Shown here piece after piece: positions 1 through 11,314 of a DNA stretch of 64,000 bases; position 1 is the first letter of the stretch, and each line of letters begins with the position of its first letter. The notes beneath the pieces are model-generated. The model made no database searches. It was not told the origin of the DNA and worked only from the letters and a program-made list of their open reading frames with translations. Source of the DNA: Trichosphaerium sp. ATCC 40318 (taxonomy: Eukaryota; Discosea; Flabellinia; Trichosidae); NCBI GenBank assembly GCA_038496445.1, contig JALMLS010000330.1, positions 1 to 64,000 of the forward strand, given 5' to 3'. The translations under genes were made by a program, and so were the position numbers.

Positions 1-239
1 AATTTCAGAAGATCTTTTTTTATAAGTACAGAAAAACAACAAGGAGCCCTCTTTTATCATGGAGAAGTTGAGTGGGTCCTGTTTTGAGCGAAAGTAGGCT
101 AAATAGGCAAAATACCTTCTATAATTCGAAAACGCTTCTAAATACGTACCACTACGCTCTTCACCTCGTCAGTATTCGCAGGTACAACAAATAAAAGCGA
201 AATAACAGCAACGAGTTTTGTTAACCACGCGTATTCCAT
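1..239 (-). CDS. Receptor kinase, 5' end only (left-arm copy, runs off window)
   Basis: The ATG at 239 opens a 90-nt exon (150-239) that encodes an N-terminal signal peptide starting MEYAWLTKLVAVIS and then a short acidic stretch. A GTACG donor follows at 149 and the intron runs past base 1. The sequence matches exon 1 of the complete receptor-kinase gene at 39,658 but lacks a 9-nt (three-residue) tandem duplication in its hydrophobic core. Whether the rest of the kinase is present to the left cannot be seen. Confidence 0.7.
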
Positions 240-1235
240 ATGAATGACTACTACTCCAGCTTATTATACCTAGAACGGACTACAATGTAGATTTACTTTG
301 TACGACTGCTTGCTGAACTCAGTGACATGACAACTCCTTGGTTTGGTGGGGGTACTGTTGTTTTTACATTTGTAGTGGAGGCATCGCTTTTGAGACAGTT
401 TCAAAAAAAACGATACCATTTTTGATTTTTGATTTTTCTGGGATTTCGAGAATCTTTGAGACGTTTTACTCACCTCAGAACCATCTTTCCTTCAATTTGT
501 TTTTTAACATGTATCCAGGTTTCTATACTTACAGATGTCCAAACAATTTTGCGATTCGTATATGCTGTGCCGAGGAACAGTACCGACAGTCAAGCAACTT
601 TTTTTCAAAACACACTTTTTTCCAGAATTTCCGAAACTGTCCCAAAAGCGATGCCCGTGATTTCTATTTATTTACAAAATAAGATTGATGCTTACAAAAC
701 TATCAAGTATTCGCGAAATCAAACACTGCATGTTAATTGCACTGTATGTTAATTTACTAGCAACGTGCAAATTGAAAAACGATTGATTAATTAATGTAAA
801 TCAGTCGGGTTATGTACCAACATCATAAGGGTCTTGCATTGCTTTGTAATAAATAACATGACATACGTTGTTTTGACTCAATACTTACATTCCATGCTGG
901 AGCGTTGCGAGTTAATTACTTATTCAAAAAAACTTGATTAACATGGTCTATACCTTACAACCAAGTTCACTCCTTACCAGTGCAATTGTAAAAACAATAA
1001 TCACGTATTTTAACGTCCAGAATACACTATTGATATTTGTTGCAGCAACTAAAGGTACTAACAAGTTGATAAACTCCTACTTGGCCAATTTAACAACCAA
1101 AACGCACTCTTCACAGAACCACTCAGAATTATCATGACTAATTGTGATTGATTCCTTTAAAATCAATTACCAACTCCAACGTAGCAAGTAAGGTAACATA
1201 TAAATGATTCTTGCAAATACTAACAAGCTACAGTT
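240..1235. other. Intergenic, no gene supported
   Basis: AT-rich sequence between the divergent receptor-kinase 5' end and the charged-protein gene. Short open frames exist on both strands but lack homology and splice continuity. About 150 bp near 330-500 (T-rich, with TTTGATTTTTGATTTTT runs) is missing from the matching place in the right arm. Confidence 0.5.
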
Positions 1236-1781
1236 ATGAGGAGAAGCCGCAAACAATCCCATACTGATTTAGAGCGCAAACTGAACTTTAAGTTTTGGGA
1301 ACCTTCCATACCTGTACCCAATGGAGCAATAGAGTACGGGAGATGCGTTAAATATCTTGAAAACTAACAACAAACTTCTAGACGTGATAGAAAAAAAGGA
1401 TTCAAGATTGATTCAAGCATAAAACTACCAAGTGATAGATACACCTTTGATACAACATATGTACCACAAGACCATTCTCATGGTCCTGTAAACAAGCGTC
1501 GTCCTATTCTTCGGTCTGACCCAGCATCAAACGATGACGAGATAACCCACGAAAATCAATCAACAAAAAAACAAGATGATCGTCACTCTCGAGGTGCAGC
1601 AAACTCAAAGGAATCTGACGACCCTGCTTCAAATGATGGCGAGGATAGTATGGATGTTTCAAGCGATGAACCTCCTTTTGTTGCTAGTTCAATCATCTAT
1701 TATAAATACCAAGGACATTCTTCTGCACAGACGACTATTGGTCTGATAAAACACGCCCTAAAAGCATACAAGACACACTAG
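1236..1781 (+). CDS. Small charged protein, hypothetical (left copy, altered C-terminus)
   Basis: Two exons (1236-1333 and 1382-1781) join in frame across a 48-nt intron with a GTACG donor and a TTCTAG acceptor. The product starts with a basic stretch (MRRSRKQSH), has a middle rich in D, S, N and K with two near-repeats (DPASNDDE and DPASNDGE), and ends in a YYKYQGHSS-type segment. I do not recognise the family; a nuclear protein is plausible from composition only. Compared with the right copy, the last codons are replaced: after KAYK the left has a few extra bases containing TAG, so it stops about 15 residues early. Confidence 0.6.
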
Positions 1782-2124
1782 TATGAAGAAGTGTAAAGTA
1801 AGGGAGTTCGTTATCACGTGTGACCATAAATAAACCGAGCTTTGTTAAAAAACTATTTCAAACAAAATATTCGGAGTAGCCACGTGGTAGGGCTCTACCT
1901 AGCACCCTTACTTACGCTTAAAATAGGGTAGATATAAAACCTTGCTCCGACTGATACAATGGAGTTGTACATTGAGCAAAAGACGTGTCACATGAAACTT
2001 AATTAAAAACAATACGTATTGTCCCCGTTTTACTATCTATTATTATAGCGTTTATGAAGGAACCAACAGTTTAAGTTTTGTGTTCTATTGGTGATTTATA
2101 TCTCTGATTAATACTTTAAATCGC
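1782..2124. other. Intergenic region with CACGTG boxes
   Basis: Holds two CACGTG hexamers (near 1817 and 1880) and otherwise AT-rich sequence upstream of the secreted-protein gene. No open frame here is supported. It probably contains the 3' end of the preceding gene and the promoter of the next. Confidence 0.4.
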
Positions 2125-3098
2125 ATGCACCTCTTCTTTCTTGCTTCTATATTTTTTACTTTGATAGCAATTCCTGTCGGAGCATTTGTTAGTACGCTCT
2201 CGTCGTTTCTGCTATTAATAGTTTTGTATTAAAAAAGTTGTAATATCTATTGTTTAACAAAATACGTAGGCGTAGGTGACACAGGAATATGCACTCTGAT
2301 TAACAGTTTTGGCATTGACCAATTCTCACTAGCTACGAATGATATCTCTACAACAGGACCCAATTATCCCATGTTCAGTGTATCTGATGACGATACACCA
2401 GCCGTTGAGTATACACATACCTTCATGACTACTGTTTCAAGAATTCTTACTGTTGATATTGATACAACAGAAATTACAGTATCCATGACTTTTAATGGTG
2501 CAGGTCTTGCTGCGTTGCCTTTAGTTTGTACTTTTGATAGCGCAGTTGTTGAAGGTAAGTATTTAACAAAATAGAAGTATTTCTTTTTAACAATACAGAC
2601 TCACTGCCGATTGAGTTTGTTTATAATTTGAGCATCACGTGATTCCGCAACACACTTCTTGCAGTGTTAAACTTATTGCCGGAGTACCTCCTGGTTCAGA
2701 CAATTTGTTTGCACATGCTTAACAGCTGTCTAAATCTCCGTCGTTAATCAAAAAGTCTACTTGTTTAATCTTAGGAGCTGAATATATAGATTAAAAACCA
2801 TTTAGGTTCGACTATTGTAGCAGATTCTGTTGGTACTGTTTCAATAAGTTTCCCTGATCCAAACACAATCAGGTACTCAATCTAATTACTCTTTCACCTC
2901 ATTTACAAGTTTCGAAGGATAGAACTACCTGTAAGCCTTCCAGATGCACCGGACTTCAATCTTATGATTTCACTACCACGTGCGTTATTGTATTCAATGT
3001 GAAGACTCATAGTACCTCCAGCAGATCCAAACGCTTGCCGTCCTGTTGAACGTAGAAGTGCAACAAAACGAACATTATTTCTAGAACAAGATCTTTAG
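2125..3098 (+). CDS. Secreted protein, unknown family (left copy)
   Basis: Exon 1 (2125-2191) encodes a signal peptide (MHLFFLASIFFTLIAIP). The exon from 2270 to 2554 encodes a domain starting SVGDTGICTLINSFGID, with a GPNYPMF motif and an alternating beta-type pattern (TVDIDTTEITVSMTFNGAG). Later exons give SLPIEFVYN, KLIAGVPPG, SISFPDPNTIR, SLPDAPDFNLMISLP and a tail with one Cys (NACRPVERRS). One intron near 2638-2663 is only 26 nt. A diverged paralogue lies at 62,960-63,759, and the shared order of motifs supports the exon chain. Function is unknown; a beta-sandwich extracellular protein is an inference. The stop is TAG here and TGA at the same place in the right copy. Confidence 0.75.
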
Positions 3099-3395
3099 AT
3101 GTAGATGTCGGTACCAGTTACACTACAAATACAAACACCGTTTAAAAATATCTTGAGTCAGCCTAGTTTTAAGTTGCTGAGAGACTTGTTTTTAAACGCT
3201 GTACCGAGATCAAGACGCATATTACTCAACTAATTTCCCGGACTCAAAACACAAGCTTGATTTTGCAGAATGGCAAAAACACCCAAGTTGCGAAATTTCA
3301 AAAGTTTCGGCTAGTCAGCAACTCTTAAACCCCAAAAATTAGCAATTAGATAGTAGCAATAATGCGCCAACGCCGTACATAGTAAACACAGCAGT

Positions 3396-3877
3396 ATGTT
3401 ACCTCTAAATAATGTAGGTGGCGAGGTTAATGCCGCCACTGGTCAACTAGCTCCTCCAGTCGCTCACCGTGGCGTCGTTGGTAATTTCACAGCGTTTGTA
3501 AACGTATTATCTGGTACGAAGAACGAAAAAAAACCGTTGAAGTGGAATACAATTCTGCATTACTTCTAGCGCGTCCATAATGCGGTCTTACAGTATTTAG
3601 CACATAATACCATGTCTGTAAATAAAAGAGTGATTTTTTGGACGTTGATGGCAGTTGTGAGTATTTAAACAACGTCTTGATTGATTGTAATAGTGTTTAG
3701 GCTCTCATTTACTTATTGTCACCTTTTGATCTAATCCCAGAGATTTACGGTCCCATTGGCTATCTAGATGATATTCTATTGATGCTTTGGATCGCATTCT
3801 ACGTGGGAGGACTTTACAAAGAGCATTTACGCCAACAACACATAGACAACTTCCAAAATCCTTTTGAGCGGACATAA
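3396..3877 (+). CDS. DUF1232 (YkvA-like) small membrane protein (left copy)
   Basis: The spliced product is about 115 residues. After a Gly/Ala/Pro-containing N-terminus come two hydrophobic segments around the DUF1232 signature LLSPFDLIPEIYGPIGYLDD. This motif is typical of the YkvA family and of the C-terminus of RNF170-type ubiquitin ligases; no RING domain is present here. The tail (KEHLRQQHIDNFQNPFERT) is hydrophilic. The introns use a GTACG donor near 3515 and a GTGAG donor near 3657. It converges with the nuclease gene, 55 bp away. A role in an organelle or ER membrane is an inference. Confidence 0.75.
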
Positions 3878-3931
3878 CGAGTCACACGGAAGCAAATAAG
3901 CAGCATAATGTTAAATGTGACAGGTGTATTT

Positions 3932-4531
3932 TTACAAAATGTTGTAGTACCTGAGCGTCTTGTGACACTCGTACTTTGTACGCTTAATTAGCGTGTGCCG
4001 TTGTTTTGGTGTAGTTGTAACAAAGAAATATACTAAAACAGAAGGAACAGCGATTAACAGTGCCACCTGATGATAGTAAGTGCCAGGTTTATGTGCTTGG
4101 ATGTGTACCTTTGTGCAACGAGCAAGTGGCCCTAAAAAGTACGATCTACGCTCCATATGTTTTAGTTGAGTACCTGAGAGCGTACGGATGCCTATTTTAG
4201 TGGCACGAGGAGTATACGTGCCAGTTGTTATAAACAGCGATCTAGATAGTTTTTTAGAGGCTGCGCGTCATCTTTACGCGTACTGCCATAACGGTATACG
4301 GTTTAACTGTAGTACAGTCTTAAATTTTGCAACTTCTTTTAAAGGCACTGGTTGACTGCGATAGTCCTTACACTCGACATAACGCTTAAACAGCCTACCA
4401 ACTACAACGTCAATTTCTGAAATATCGCCGTTGCTATCTCGTATAATAACATTTGTCAATACTTTATGGCCATAACGCCTATAAATAGCAGCTACACGCT
4501 CTTCGAGCTCTTTCCCATCGTTTCGTGGCAT
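3932..4531 (-). CDS. PD-(D/E)XK nuclease-like membrane protein, RRG7-like (left copy)
   Basis: Two exons separated by a 42-nt intron (about 4242-4283) give 185 residues. The N-terminus, GKELEERVAAIYRRYGHKV, is the typical Mrr/PD-(D/E)XK opening helix. It is followed by SEIDVVVG (catalytic Asp), VECKDY (E-x-K) and a KFKTVLQLNRIP helix, the order seen in Mrr-like nucleases and the mitochondrial RRG7 family. Exon 2 continues with FITTGTYTPRATKIGIRTL and then a C-terminal hydrophobic segment (LLIAVPSVLVYFFVTTT). Joining the exons restores a family-like sequence, which supports the intron. Mitochondrial location is inferred from the RRG7 resemblance only. Confidence 0.75.
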
Positions 4532-4581
4532 TAGACTCTAGCTTAAACAGATAAGTCACTGAGCTACTCTATTCGGCTGTT

Positions 4582-6180
4582 TTATTCTTCTTTACTACCA
4601 GCAACACTCTTATTGGCCACCACAGGCATAGTATAAGGTGCCTTATCACGTGTCATAATACCGCATAATTCTGTCGCTGTCTTCGTGTCAATCTCGGCCA
4701 TTAAGCCAAAAATTTGTTCGCCAGTTATTGGGTTAAGAACTTCACCTGTTCGACCAAAACATTATTGTTAGTGTAGAGAACATAGACCGTACCCATAAGC
4801 ATATCATCATCAACATTGCCAGTAAAAGATAGCAACTTCACTTGTACACCAGCATCGTCATAAACAACAGCTGCGCCTATGGTATCGTAAGTTTTAAAAC
4901 TTTGTCTTGTTTTGTAACTTTCTAATAATTTAAAAAAACTGTCATTACCATAAAGCTTGCTAACCCAGTGCACCATAGTGCAACGGATATCCAAATGGCA
5001 TTTTTTAATACACTTTCCATTAATTTCTATTTTATGTGGTACTTCAAATACCCACTTACCACTGAAACGCTGTGCATTGGCTTTTTTGTATTAGCAAGAA
5101 AAAATTAAGAATAGAAGCATATTACCGTTAGCTGCTTCAACATCCATCTTTCCGTATTCTTCCATAGATGCAGCTCTAACAGACTCACTTCCAGTAGAAG
5201 TATTCAAACACGTGAATGCACCAGCAACATATATGTCAGGGATCATAACAGACTCAACAGTATACCCTTCAGTAAGAGGACGAGCTTGGTAACTCCAAAA
5301 TCCTTTTAAACCGTAATCTGCTTTAACTCCCCAAATACTACCTGGACGAAAGTCTCCTGGCATTCCTAACAAATTCTTAGTGAGGAGGATTTAACGTGAT
5401 TTTAACGTACCTTGAAGGAAGCCTTGAAAGTAGTGACCCCACTTAAAACCTATCCAACTCGAGAACCCAACAGCATTTCCTAAAAAAAAGTTGTCAGTAA
5501 TTTCTGGTCGTGTGCAAAAAGAGTGTTCTTTTACCTTCGTAGTAACGTTTTGTAACTTGATGAATTTCAAAGTTATAGCTGTACATGCAATTCGATGGAG
5601 GCAACATTGGAACACAAGCATAGCTTAAAATAAAGTTAAGAAAATAAACGTAAAAAGTCCATAAACAGCAAAATACAAAGACATTAACTTTTTGCTCTTA
5701 CCCTTCATTGATGTAAGCTCCATCGCCAGATACGTCTGTAATAACAAATAAACACAAGAACGTATAACAATGACATTTTTACGTACTATGAATCCGTTTG
5801 TAGCAGTCTTTCCATGTATACTCTCCAATCACCTCAAAATAACTTTAGCGTAAAGATCTAGAGTACTCAGAACTGTTGAATGTACTTTTTCATGTTTTAG
5901 TGTACTTCTGGGATACCTACGCCTAATTTTAGCGAAAAATAATATTGTTTAACGGCGTAAACGCTGCTGGAAGCGTTATAAAGCGCGACATGTACTTGTG
6001 ATACTCTTATGTAAAAATCGTAAGCGGTTATTACCTCTCTGTTGCCAGTACTTTCCATACTATATCGCTGGAAGCAGCTCTAGAAAGCTGTTTACATGTT
6101 GTAGAGACGCCCAACATTGCATCAACGGGTAACCACGAGAAAATCTCAGCCCAAAGCTCCAAAGGCACAACACCGCTCAT
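4582..6180 (-). CDS. F-box protein with uncharacterised C-terminal domain (left copy)
   Basis: The N-terminus VPLELWAEIFSWLPVDAML followed by VSTTCKQLSRAASSDIVWK is a clear F-box, the Skp1-binding part of SCF ubiquitin ligases. The next exons (EYTWKDCYKRIH, then GAYINEGYACVPMLPPSNC) lead into a Trp/Gly-rich domain (GFSSWIGFKWGHYFQGFLQG; FRPGSIWGVKA) and a long C-terminal part ending SVAGSKEE. At least seven introns, mostly with GTACG or GTAAG donors, can be placed. The C-terminal region presumably recruits a substrate; I do not recognise it. It diverges from the UBZ/DUF3626 gene across only 189 bp, a likely shared promoter. Confidence 0.8.
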
Positions 6181-6369
6181 CTTCAGTAAATAGGTTTTAA
6201 TGTGTCACTGTACAAAGTGGCTTAATCATTTCCTGAAGTTATTCAAATAATACGAAGAGTACACCCTTTTGCACTCATTTGTACTCGTACTTCATCGCTA
6301 TTGACGTACCTATTGAGCAACCAGACGGTTCACCGTTTTTCAGTACAAACTTGTAGTTTAAATTGAACA

Positions 6370-8046
6370 ATGGAGGTAAAGAATACATAATACTCGATAA
6401 CAAACACAAACCAATGCGTAGGGAGACACTTTTGTGGTATGTCCAGTATGTGACGGCTTGGTCTTGGAAGCGCAACTTATACGACACACTGACCAGTGCA
6501 TACGCGAACTAGAAGCAAAAGAACGTACTAAAGCAGCTCAAATTGAAGCAGACACCGCATTAGCTTTGGCCCTCTCTAAATCACTGTACGTTACACTGAG
6601 CTCGTATCAGCTGCCTCGTTACGCTATACACAATACCCACTCACACTTTAAGTACAAGAAACAACAAAACCGGCAATTCACGAAAAAACACTGTTAAAGA
6701 CTCTGCTCGTCATCCTAAGCATAAGGATACTCATAATATTAATGAAGACGCCAAACTAGCTCTGTACTTACAACTAGAAGAACAAAAACTATCAAAACGA
6801 AATAACAGTCACGTGGCAAGTGACGAAGAATTCGCGAGAAATCTGTGGCAACAAGAAAAAAGAAATAAAATGCTTAGAGATGCAGCGAATGCAAAGAAGG
6901 AACTTGAACAACAACGAAATAACAGTAATAATGGATTCATACATATACAAGGAAACAAGCAACTTGAGGTGGTACGTATGTAGTTTCTACTCAAAAAAAA
7001 GACTAAAATCAAAAGGTAAATGCGATTGCCGAAAAAGACGAGATTCTGGCTGTACAATTAACACGTGAAGAATTACAACATGTTCTCATACGTGAGCAAA
7101 TGCAAGCAGTACTCTATGTGCAAAATATCGCAAGTCAAGGTACATAATGACAAGTTTTAGTCACTACAACACTAGGCTATTTTTTATTTTGTTAATCTTA
7201 TTGACAGCTTGTAATTCTTCAACAATGCAATTGCTTGCTAGAAAATTTAGCAATATGGGATATTCCGAACAAGAATTACTGTTAACACTACGTTATATAA
7301 GAAAACAAGCTCCAATAATCATACACGTGAACTTGGATAAAGTGATGCAATTTTTCGTTAAAGATACACATTATAGAAACCAGTTTGAAACAAATACATC
7401 TGGTGGTACTTTAGATAACTCCAAGAGAATCAATTGGGAAAACAGACTATTTAATGGAGCATATAATCAGTGTAATGGATTCAATCGAGTTAAATACGGT
7501 GTCCTTAACGTTGTTGTACGAAGTGCTTTCTGTTGTTAGGTTTATTTTCTGACACGTGTTTAATTAGAATGATCAGCGAGGTGTGAGTTGTTGCTCATCT
7601 TATGGAGACAGCTATTTGCTACTGCGGAATGTCAGGTATCGTAGTACGTTTGCTGATAAGGATACTGCATCTGCAGGTATGTTAATGACTGTTTTTTGGC
7701 GAGCTATCATTCATTGTTTTATTAGATGCTCAACTAGCCACTTGTGAGCATTACGCTCATGTTCTTTCTAAATACAGCGATGCAGAGCTTAAAGTAGTAG
7801 TTGAAGTTGGTACAGGAAGAGAGATGACAGCGTCATCCAAGTGTATTTCTGTGTACAAAGAAGTACAAATCCATGGTACAATAACAAAAAATATAAAGAA
7901 CCTAACACTCTTTAGGAGAAGTTCGATTCGATAGGGACGTTGAAGCAATAGTTGTTGCTAAAAGGCATTCTTCAGACGGTAACATGGCGCAATTACTACA
8001 GCAATTCATCGACAAAAACAAATGTAATTTAATATGGCTTGAATAG
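6370..8046 (+). CDS. UBZ-type zinc finger plus DUF3626 protein (left copy)
   Basis: Exon 1 is only six bases (ATGGAG); exon 2 starts at 6422 after a TAG acceptor. The product opens with GDTFVVCPVCDGLVLEAQL and a His/Cys pair (RHTDQC), a C2HC finger of the ubiquitin-binding UBZ kind. A helical, Lys/Glu-rich middle follows (AKERTKAAQIEADTALALAL). The C-terminal half matches the DUF3626 pattern: IIIHVNLDKVMQFFVKD, YRNQFETNTSGG, WENRLFNGAY, VKYGVLNVV, SYGDSYLLLRN and YRSTFADKD. Family knowledge gives no confirmed activity for DUF3626. A ubiquitin-dependent role is inferred from the finger. The gene ends with NLIWLE at TAG, 8044-8046. Confidence 0.8.
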
Positions 8047-8185
8047 ATAGACAAGTTATTCATTTCTTCCAAAAAAAAAGTAAAAATAAAATCAAACTTG
8101 TAGTTTTAAAGAAACCTCGTGTACGAATTTATTAATTCCAACTTGTAGCTTTTTGTATATAGTTTCGTTCTGTAAGAAGACTAGA

Positions 8186-9501
8186 TTACTGTTTCTTCTG
8201 TGGCATGTATTTCTGTTGACAAAATGAGTTGAAGAGCTAATCTGACTTGAAACTGTAAAAAATAAAAAAAAACAGTACCTTGGCCTCAGCCAATTCACGT
8301 TCCATCCACCAGATTGCACCAGCACCTGCTCCCTTATCAGCAGCTTCAGAAAGTGCTTTTTCAGCTGCGGCAACTGCTTTGTTTGCCTATTTTCGTAAAA
8401 ACAAATAAGCAATTAAAAAAATACAATAGAAACCACTACTTACCCTGTTGGTTGCAGCTTTACTAGTGATCTTGGCACGAGATAGAGGAAGAGGGTCTTC
8501 AGCTAACAACTGAGCAAGTTGGGCTATGAAAACAAGTCAGTTTGCTTGTGAAGAAAAGAGATTTCTGACCTTTTGCTCGGTTCTTGGATACAACACCACC
8601 TTGTTCACATTTGGCTTCTAGGTCCTTTTGCTTCTTTTTGTATGCTGCTTCTTGAGCCTCCAATTCAGCTATTCCACAATTAACAACCCAAATCTTCATT
8701 TTTTTTATGGTTTCGTACCTAGTTCTTCTTGTGCTTCCTTTAGAGCTTTTTGGGCAGCCGCTAACATGGCAGCACATCTAACAACTTCTTCGCCGCCACC
8801 CTAAGCATAAAATGAGTATATAAAACAACAAGAGAGAAACACGTGCTTGAGGACGTTTAACAAAATCCGAAACTTTCTTTTTGTAACGCCAAAGACAGTA
8901 CTCAATCAAAGCCACTCTACAATAACGTTTTGAATCCCGCTCATTAGAGAAGGACATACCTTTTGTTGAAGTCAACATCAGCCTATTTTTAGTTAGTTAG
9001 GATAGGCCATCGCGCATTATTACGTGCCTCCGCCAACTCTTGACGCATTTGCTTGACTGTTTTAGTCTCTTTCAGCCTCTCCAAGAATCTAAAAAAAAGA
9101 GACGGTAAAGGAGGATCCTAGATGCGATAGTTGTATTGTTAAAACTACCTGTGGGCGTTAAACTACGAAAGCGTCAGTAACAGAAATGTGTTCTGTATCA
9201 CTCACCTCATCCAAGTCGTTGCCTTCTTCTCCTTTCGCTGTATCAAGCTCCACAAACACTAAACAAGTCAACCAGAAGCATTGGCAGCGCTCATACAAAG
9301 GCACCAATCCCAAATTTTTTCAGCTTCGCCTACAGGCGGTTTAGTGTTAAATAGATACAACAACCATACCTCCGTGCTCAGCAAAATACGCATTTAGGAA
9401 AGCTAAAGTTATGTAAGCGACAAAACCGCCAATAATGTAAGACCTTGTCCTTGCTGCTTGTAAGGCATATCAGTAAACGCTTTAAATTGTTCCATGGCCA
9501 T
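8186..9501 (-). CDS. abpB: Calcium-regulated 34-kDa actin-bundling protein (left copy)
   Basis: A chain of about ten exons gives a protein like Dictyostelium ABP34: AFLNAYFAEHGG, EAEKIWDWC, an acidic loop (ELDTAKGEEGNDLDE), FLERLKETKTVKQMRQELAE, a second EF-hand-like helix-loop (ADVDFNKR, then VALIEYCLWRYKKKVSDF), a coiled-coil rich in Ala/Glu/Lys, and the C-terminus GAIWWMERELAEAKKYMPQ followed by KKQ. The order fits the family: N-terminal actin-binding part, EF hands, coiled coil. Introns are short; one is about 38 nt and one has an unusual GTCTT donor. The cortical actin role is from the family. The start is ATGGCCATGG, 100 bp from the divergent neighbour. Confidence 0.85.
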
Positions 9502-9601
9502 TTTGTGACGTTTGACAGTTGGAGTTACAGAAAAATGTTCTTTTTCGCTCGCCGGCGCTGACTTAAAAAATTTAGGGCACGTTAAGTAAAGTCCCAACCT
9601 G

Positions 9602-10982
9602 ATGGCAACTCAACCCTCAGAACTCCACTTTTACAGTAAACTCGCTCTACCACAAGTTCCAGACCAAATTATAAATGCGCTCAATGAAGGTCTAAAAGCT
9701 AGCCTTGATGTCCCAGCGTACAAATGTGGCGCTAAGAAGCCAGAGGACATCGATTACTTCACAGACAAGCAGCGTGACCAGCTAAACGAACTTTTGGCAC
9801 GCGATGTGTTGAGTGTTGCTCTAATTTTCTCTAGGCACTTGATAACCCTTTGAAAAATTGGTACAAGCAAAAAAACGCGTTCAGATTGGCCAAAGAGCGA
9901 GCTGATCTCTCAGAAGACCACAAAAAGGTTGTTGCTGCTCTCGAAAGGGACACAATGCAGAAGTCGCTCATTAAATACGAATTAAACTTCATTCACGAGC
10001 TTGAGGATATTTTTATGAAAGACCAACTCAAGCTGAGTACGACGATATGCCAGCACTCAGAGATGACGACAACTGGATGGCTTTGGTACGTTTTACTAAA
10101 AAACTTTAATTGTTCTGCAAAATTATTGCTCTTTATGTCTCTATAATACTTCTACAACATTTGCAAATGTGTTGCGCGCAAATTCGTTGTATATTTCACA
10201 GGAAACAAAAGTGCTTCTTTTTTCTTAGCGAGCTTCAAAAAAATATTGTTTGGTGTATTTAACATTTTCGTAGTATGGTAACGCTTCCAACGCTTTTACA
10301 TACGTCAAAAAAAACAGGTGGCAAAGATTCATTAAACCGTACTTGCAAGCGTTTATTGATGTTAATAATGGTACGAACACATATTTTCTTCATAAGTATA
10401 GGCTTAGGGCCGTTTTAAAACAAGTTGTTTATGTTTTATTTTATTTATCTACGAAACTCGCTAAATGTGCCACAGAGGAGTCCAAACATTACGGATGGAA
10501 TGATTTAACCAAGCGTATCGCTGAAACAAATCGTAAAATGAATGTCGGTGTCATTCCTAACACCCCAGGGTACAATGCGCATTACAATACTGCTATGGAT
10601 GCTACCAGACAATGCCATGGTGCTTTCGCACTCTACGTTATGGTACGACACACTTGAAGCCACCTTTGCTGTTTTATCTGACGTTTTGGAAGAAAAAACG
10701 TAATTTTTTTTTTTCTTGGCTTGACGCCGTCTACTTTACATTAAATGTACTTGATTATGTGTATTCTAATACTTTCTATAGTGCGCTAGAGCAATGGGTC
10801 AAGATGAGCCACGCTGTCAAGCACCAAAGTTTATTTACAATGCTATCTGCGAAAGAGAATTAGTTGAAGAGTGGGATGACAAAGTCGCCGATGGTGGTTT
10901 CCCTACACCTGCTGGTATGCCACTTGCTCAACCATTTGAATACTACAGACCAGGAGAAGAGTGGGTTCCTCACTACGACTAA
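9602..10982 (+). pseudogene. Cys-containing conserved protein, frameshifted left copy
   Basis: The exons match the intact right copy (29029-30410), but the T-run at about 10,011 has five T here and six on the right. After ELEDIF the left frame therefore shifts and stops at about 10,146. The normal reading would continue into a segment ending DDNWMAL, then WQRFIKPYLQAFIDV, YGWNDLTKRIAETNRKMNVG, and a region with Cys in RQCHGAF, CARAMGQDEPRC and AICEREL. The first intron is only 29 nt (9806-9834). Either this copy is a recent pseudogene or the difference is a homopolymer sequencing error. The family is not recognised; the Cys spacing is loosely like mitochondrial CHCH proteins. Confidence 0.75.
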
Positions 10983-11314
10983 ACACAAAACCGGTTTTCT
11001 TCAAAACAAAAAAACCACCAACCTCAGGTTACCGCGATAAAGGCGAAAATCAGTAGTTGAAACGCGGTGATTTGAATGCATTTTGAGAATTATTTACGCT
11101 CACCGTCTTGATATTTTGGTATGTAGCATGGAGTGAAATAAAACTACCATTAAGACAATCTCTTACACTTGTTACTCATTGTACTGTATTGATCTCGATC
11201 AAGAATAGGTTTTAGTTGTCTACCGGTCCGCAAGACGGCCTGTTGACCGCGTCAGGAAGTGTGCGCTTCAAGAAAATAATTCATCAATCTCTAACATAAC
11301 AACTTGTTGCTGGA
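10983..11314. other. Intergenic, tandem-gene promoter region
   Basis: Lies between the Cys-protein gene and the F-box/zinc-finger gene, both on the + strand. Contains a poly-A stretch just after the upstream stop codon and no supported open frame. It is conserved in the right arm (28,697-29,028). Confidence 0.4.

Noticed and set aside
934-1137. 67-residue frame kept in both arms
   Set aside because: No ATG at its start, no domain, and low-complexity composition; conservation is explained by the recent duplication.
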